IMG/VR virus record: IMGVR_UViG_3300022743_000021
Span: 1 to 23,833 of that record
Origin: a virus
Strand: one strand, 5' to 3'
Length of the DNA: 23,833 nt
In this document: piece after piece, positions 22,041 to 23,833 of the stretch
Numbering within the stretch: position 1 is the first letter of the stretch
How the letters are laid out: each line of letters starts with the position of its first letter
Notes under the pieces: model-generated
The model's database searches: none
What the model was told of the DNA's origin: nothing
What the model saw: the letters and a program-made list of their open reading frames with translations, nothing else
Position numbers and translations under genes: made by a program

Positions 22041-23423
22041 TCAGGACCCGTAAATTGAATTGCGAAGGGACTTAGGAGACCTCTCCACGTGTGAGACCAA
22101 ATCGTCCTTCGAGAGCAAGTCTCGGAACAGCTTGACCTGGATGGTGCCCTTGGCCTGGGCGAACCGGATATGCGGCACCTTGGTCTGTCCCGCCCGGTCG
22201 ATGCGGCCGATGGTCTGCTTCATCTCCATGGGCACCGTGCTGGCCTCCAGAAACAACATCTCGTGCGAGACGTGCTGCATGTTGAGGCCCACACCGGCTG
22301 ACTTCGGGTGCGCCACCAGAATCCGGCATTCCGGGTCGTTCATGATGGCGTGCACACCCTTGGATGAGTCCACGTCGCCGTATGCCGCTGCGATGGCTCG
22401 ATCTCCGAACTTGGCGCGAAGGTACTTGACAACGGCCTCGTTTGTCATGCGGTAATTGACCCACACCGACAGCTTGGTCTTGCTCTTGTCCATGCACTGT
22501 GTGGACTCGATCACCTCGTCAAGCAAGTCGAAGGCCGCAGGGCGCTTGTCCTGGGCGGCGAAGTGCGACCAGTTGACCACGATCTGCTGGAGCGCGTGGT
22601 ACAAGCGGGTGGCCGTGGTGGCGTCAATCTTGTCCCCGGTCGTCAGAAGCAGCAGCTGCTCCTCCGCCAGCTGGTTGTAGAGCTTCTCATGCGCCGGGTC
22701 AAGCCTGTACGACATGGTGGTGTAGATCGGGTCGGGGGTGTCCCCGAAAATGTCTTCCTTGGTCAGCTTGACCGCTTGCAGGTGCAAGTTTGCGGACAGC
22801 AGGTCAAGGTCCTTCCATTTGGTCACATTGTTGTAGATGTCTCGCTCGGCCACATGGATGCGGTCGAAGTGGCCCTTGCTGCGGTACACAGCCGGGGTCT
22901 TGATGCGGGTGTAGGCGTAGCCATCTCCCGGGTTGCTGGTGGGCGTGCCGGTGAGCAGGATGACCTTGCCTTTCGGGATGAGGACATTGCCCACCTTCTT
23001 GAACAGCTGGCTGCCCGGGTTCTTCATCGCATGGGCTTCTTCCATAATCAACACGTCTTGGGACGCGTCGAATCGGTCTCTCACGTGCTCGAAGGAGTCC
23101 CGGAACACGTTGTGCGACATGAGGACCCAAGCGTGGTCAAGTTGGTCCGGCTTGCGTCGTGGTCCCCGGTAGATTGACACATCCGTTTGGCCAATCGACT
23201 CAAGCCAATCAGCCCACTGGTCAAGCAAGATCGGGGGCATGGCGATGAACACCTTGCGTGGCCTCCAGATCATGGCGATCAAGGTGGCCATCACAGTCTT
23301 GCCGGTGCCCACATCCGTGAACAAGCCTCCCCGGTCAAACTGCGCTATGTTTTCTATAGCATCACGTTGCTTGGGCTTCAGGTCGAATGGGAGTTTGATC
23401 TGTTGTAGCAGGTTGTCTAGCAT
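22041..23423 (-). CDS. SNF2-like superfamily 2 helicase
   Basis: A 460-residue helicase starting at ATG 23423. Motif I is DVGTGKT (37-43), motif II MEEAH (127-131), motif III LLTGTPTSN (156-164), motif V AGVGLNMQ, and motif VI QTIGRIDRAGQ (403-413). The last is the SNF2 type of motif VI. Motif II reads EEAH where most family members have DEAH or DEGH. The length fits a minimal phage SNF2 helicase with two RecA lobes and no added domains. Proteins of this kind translocate on double-stranded DNA and may act at forks or in recombination (compare T4 UvsW in role only). It is the first gene after the TnpB; AAAAAGACG upstream is a weak ribosome site. Confidence 0.9.
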   Translation of the reverse strand: MLDNLLQQIKLPFDLKPKQRDAIENIAQFDRGGLFTDVGTGKTVMATLIAMIWRPRKVFIAMPPILLDQWADWLESIGQTDVSIYRGPRRKPDQLDHAWVLMSHNVFRDSFEHVRDRFDASQDVLIMEEAHAMKNPGSQLFKKVGNVLIPKGKVILLTGTPTSNPGDGYAYTRIKTPAVYRSKGHFDRIHVAERDIYNNVTKWKDLDLLSANLHLQAVKLTKEDIFGDTPDPIYTTMSYRLDPAHEKLYNQLAEEQLLLLTTGDKIDATTATRLYHALQQIVVNWSHFAAQDKRPAAFDLLDEVIESTQCMDKSKTKLSVWVNYRMTNEAVVKYLRAKFGDRAIAAAYGDVDSSKGVHAIMNDPECRILVAHPKSAGVGLNMQHVSHEMLFLEASTVPMEMKQTIGRIDRAGQTKVPHIRFAQAKGTIQVKLFRDLLSKDDLVSHVERSPKSLRNSIYGS

Positions 23424-23530
23424 CGCGTCTTTTTACTGATTCTGGTATGCGGGGCTTGTAGCCGCTCTGATATAGCTGCATGTTTCAACACAATGCAGCC
23501 AAATCTTCCTGCTTCATAGAGGTTGGTTTC
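23424..23530 (-). ncRNA. Candidate omega RNA / element right end at the 3' end of tnpB
   Basis: TnpB guide RNAs are made from the 3' end of tnpB and the right end of its element. Here a perfect 7-bp hairpin, GCTGCAT/ATGCAGC (23475-23499, 11-base loop), spans the tnpB stop codon. A second, bulged stem (GCGGGGC/GCCGC) lies at 23450-23466. The 61 bases up to the helicase ATG contain no other gene. The precise end of the element, and so the guide, cannot be fixed without comparing an empty site. Confidence 0.35.
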
Positions 23531-23833
23531 GTCGCGGTATTGCTACCACGGCCAGAGCCATCCTCTCCACAGGCTGAAACGGTCAAGCTGACCGCCTTGT
23601 TCTTTAGGTTTATGGCCGCATTCAGGTCGCGGTCCATCACGTTGCCGCAGTCACACACCATCACACGGTCGCTCAGCTTCATATCATGGATTTCGCCGCA
23701 CGCAGAGCATGTCTTGCTCGATGGGTAGAAGCGGTCTACGATAAAAACTGATGCACCAGTCATTGCAGACTTGTATGCAAGCTGGCTGCGGAACTCGCCA
23801 AACCCAGCATCGGACACGCTGCGGGCAAGGTGG
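23485..23833 (-). CDS. tnpB: TnpB (IS200/IS605 family RNA-guided nuclease), C-terminal part, cut by the right edge
   Basis: The frame is open through the right edge, so only about 115 C-terminal residues are seen; a GTG at 23817 is not the true start. The visible part reads HLARSVSDAGFGEFRSQL, the stretch after the second RuvC acidic residue in TnpB. Next comes a zinc ribbon (CSAC ... CDCG) and the last RuvC motif with its aspartate (MDRDLNAAINL). The tail ACGEDGSG ... KPTSMKQED is typical of TnpB ends. TnpB is an RNA-guided DNA nuclease that helps its transposon persist, and relatives gave rise to Cas12. The first two RuvC acidic residues lie outside the window, so activity cannot be judged. 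Base composition looks slightly more A/T rich than the neighbouring genes, in line with transfer. Confidence 0.92.
   Translation of the reverse strand, partial: HLARSVSDAGFGEFRSQLAYKSAMTGASVFIVDRFYPSSKTCSACGEIHDMKLSDRVMVCDCGNVMDRDLNAAINLKNKAVSLTVSACGEDGSGRGSNTATKPTSMKQEDLAALC

Noticed and set aside
1-23833. CRISPR array, tRNA genes, integrase or attachment sites, reverse transcriptase for diversity generation
   Set aside because: None was found: no regularly spaced repeats, no cloverleaf seen on reading, and no matching protein motifs.

Overview
The window is part of a tailed double-stranded DNA phage genome, most likely a siphovirus of a proteobacterium. A large tail-tip protein of the lambda J or 'putative phage tail protein' kind points to a siphovirus. 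A GH24 lysozyme, holin-like membrane proteins and a TraR/DksA-like zinc finger point to a Gram-negative host. The DNA is GC-rich, and nearly every gene junction is a 1-20 bp overlap, most often ATGA. I see no integrase, repressor, attachment site, tRNA gene or CRISPR array, so lifestyle cannot be judged from this window.

Layout. Positions 1-3922 (+ strand) hold the end of the tail module: a tail-tip protein cut by the left edge, a tail fibre whose C-terminal half is glycine-rich, a small tail-accessory protein and a mini-cupin. Positions 3919-5953 (+) hold a permuted papain-like hydrolase followed by a lysis cassette of three small membrane proteins (holin candidates) and a GH24 endolysin. 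The + and - gene blocks collide tail to tail at 5922-5953, where both stop codons sit inside one 8-bp inverted repeat.

Positions 5922-23833 (- strand, read right to left) form one long replication, recombination and nucleotide-metabolism block. In transcription order it contains: a TnpB cut by the right edge; an SNF2-like helicase; an unknown protein; a primase-helicase fusion; an abundant-looking unknown protein (possible ssDNA-binding protein) with a structured leader and a terminator; a DEDDh exonuclease; a MazG-like pyrophosphohydrolase; an unknown 378-aa protein; a TraR/DksA zinc finger; a small membrane protein; a three-domain DNA polymerase I with its own FEN domain; an unknown protein; ThyX; an ATP-dependent DNA ligase; a RecU-like nuclease; a Mre11/SbcD nuclease; a Rad50/SbcC ATPase; a dATP/dGTP-diphosphohydrolase-like protein; and an unknown protein.

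Together the - strand genes amount to most of an autonomous replisome. They provide priming and unwinding, synthesis with built-in RNA-primer removal, nick sealing, end resection (Mre11-Rad50) and junction resolution. Three nucleotide-pool enzymes accompany them. The most eye-catching features are the TnpB with a probable guide-RNA-encoding 3' end just upstream of the helicase gene, the paired hairpins in the leader of the 223-aa protein, and the mosaic glycine-rich tail fibre.
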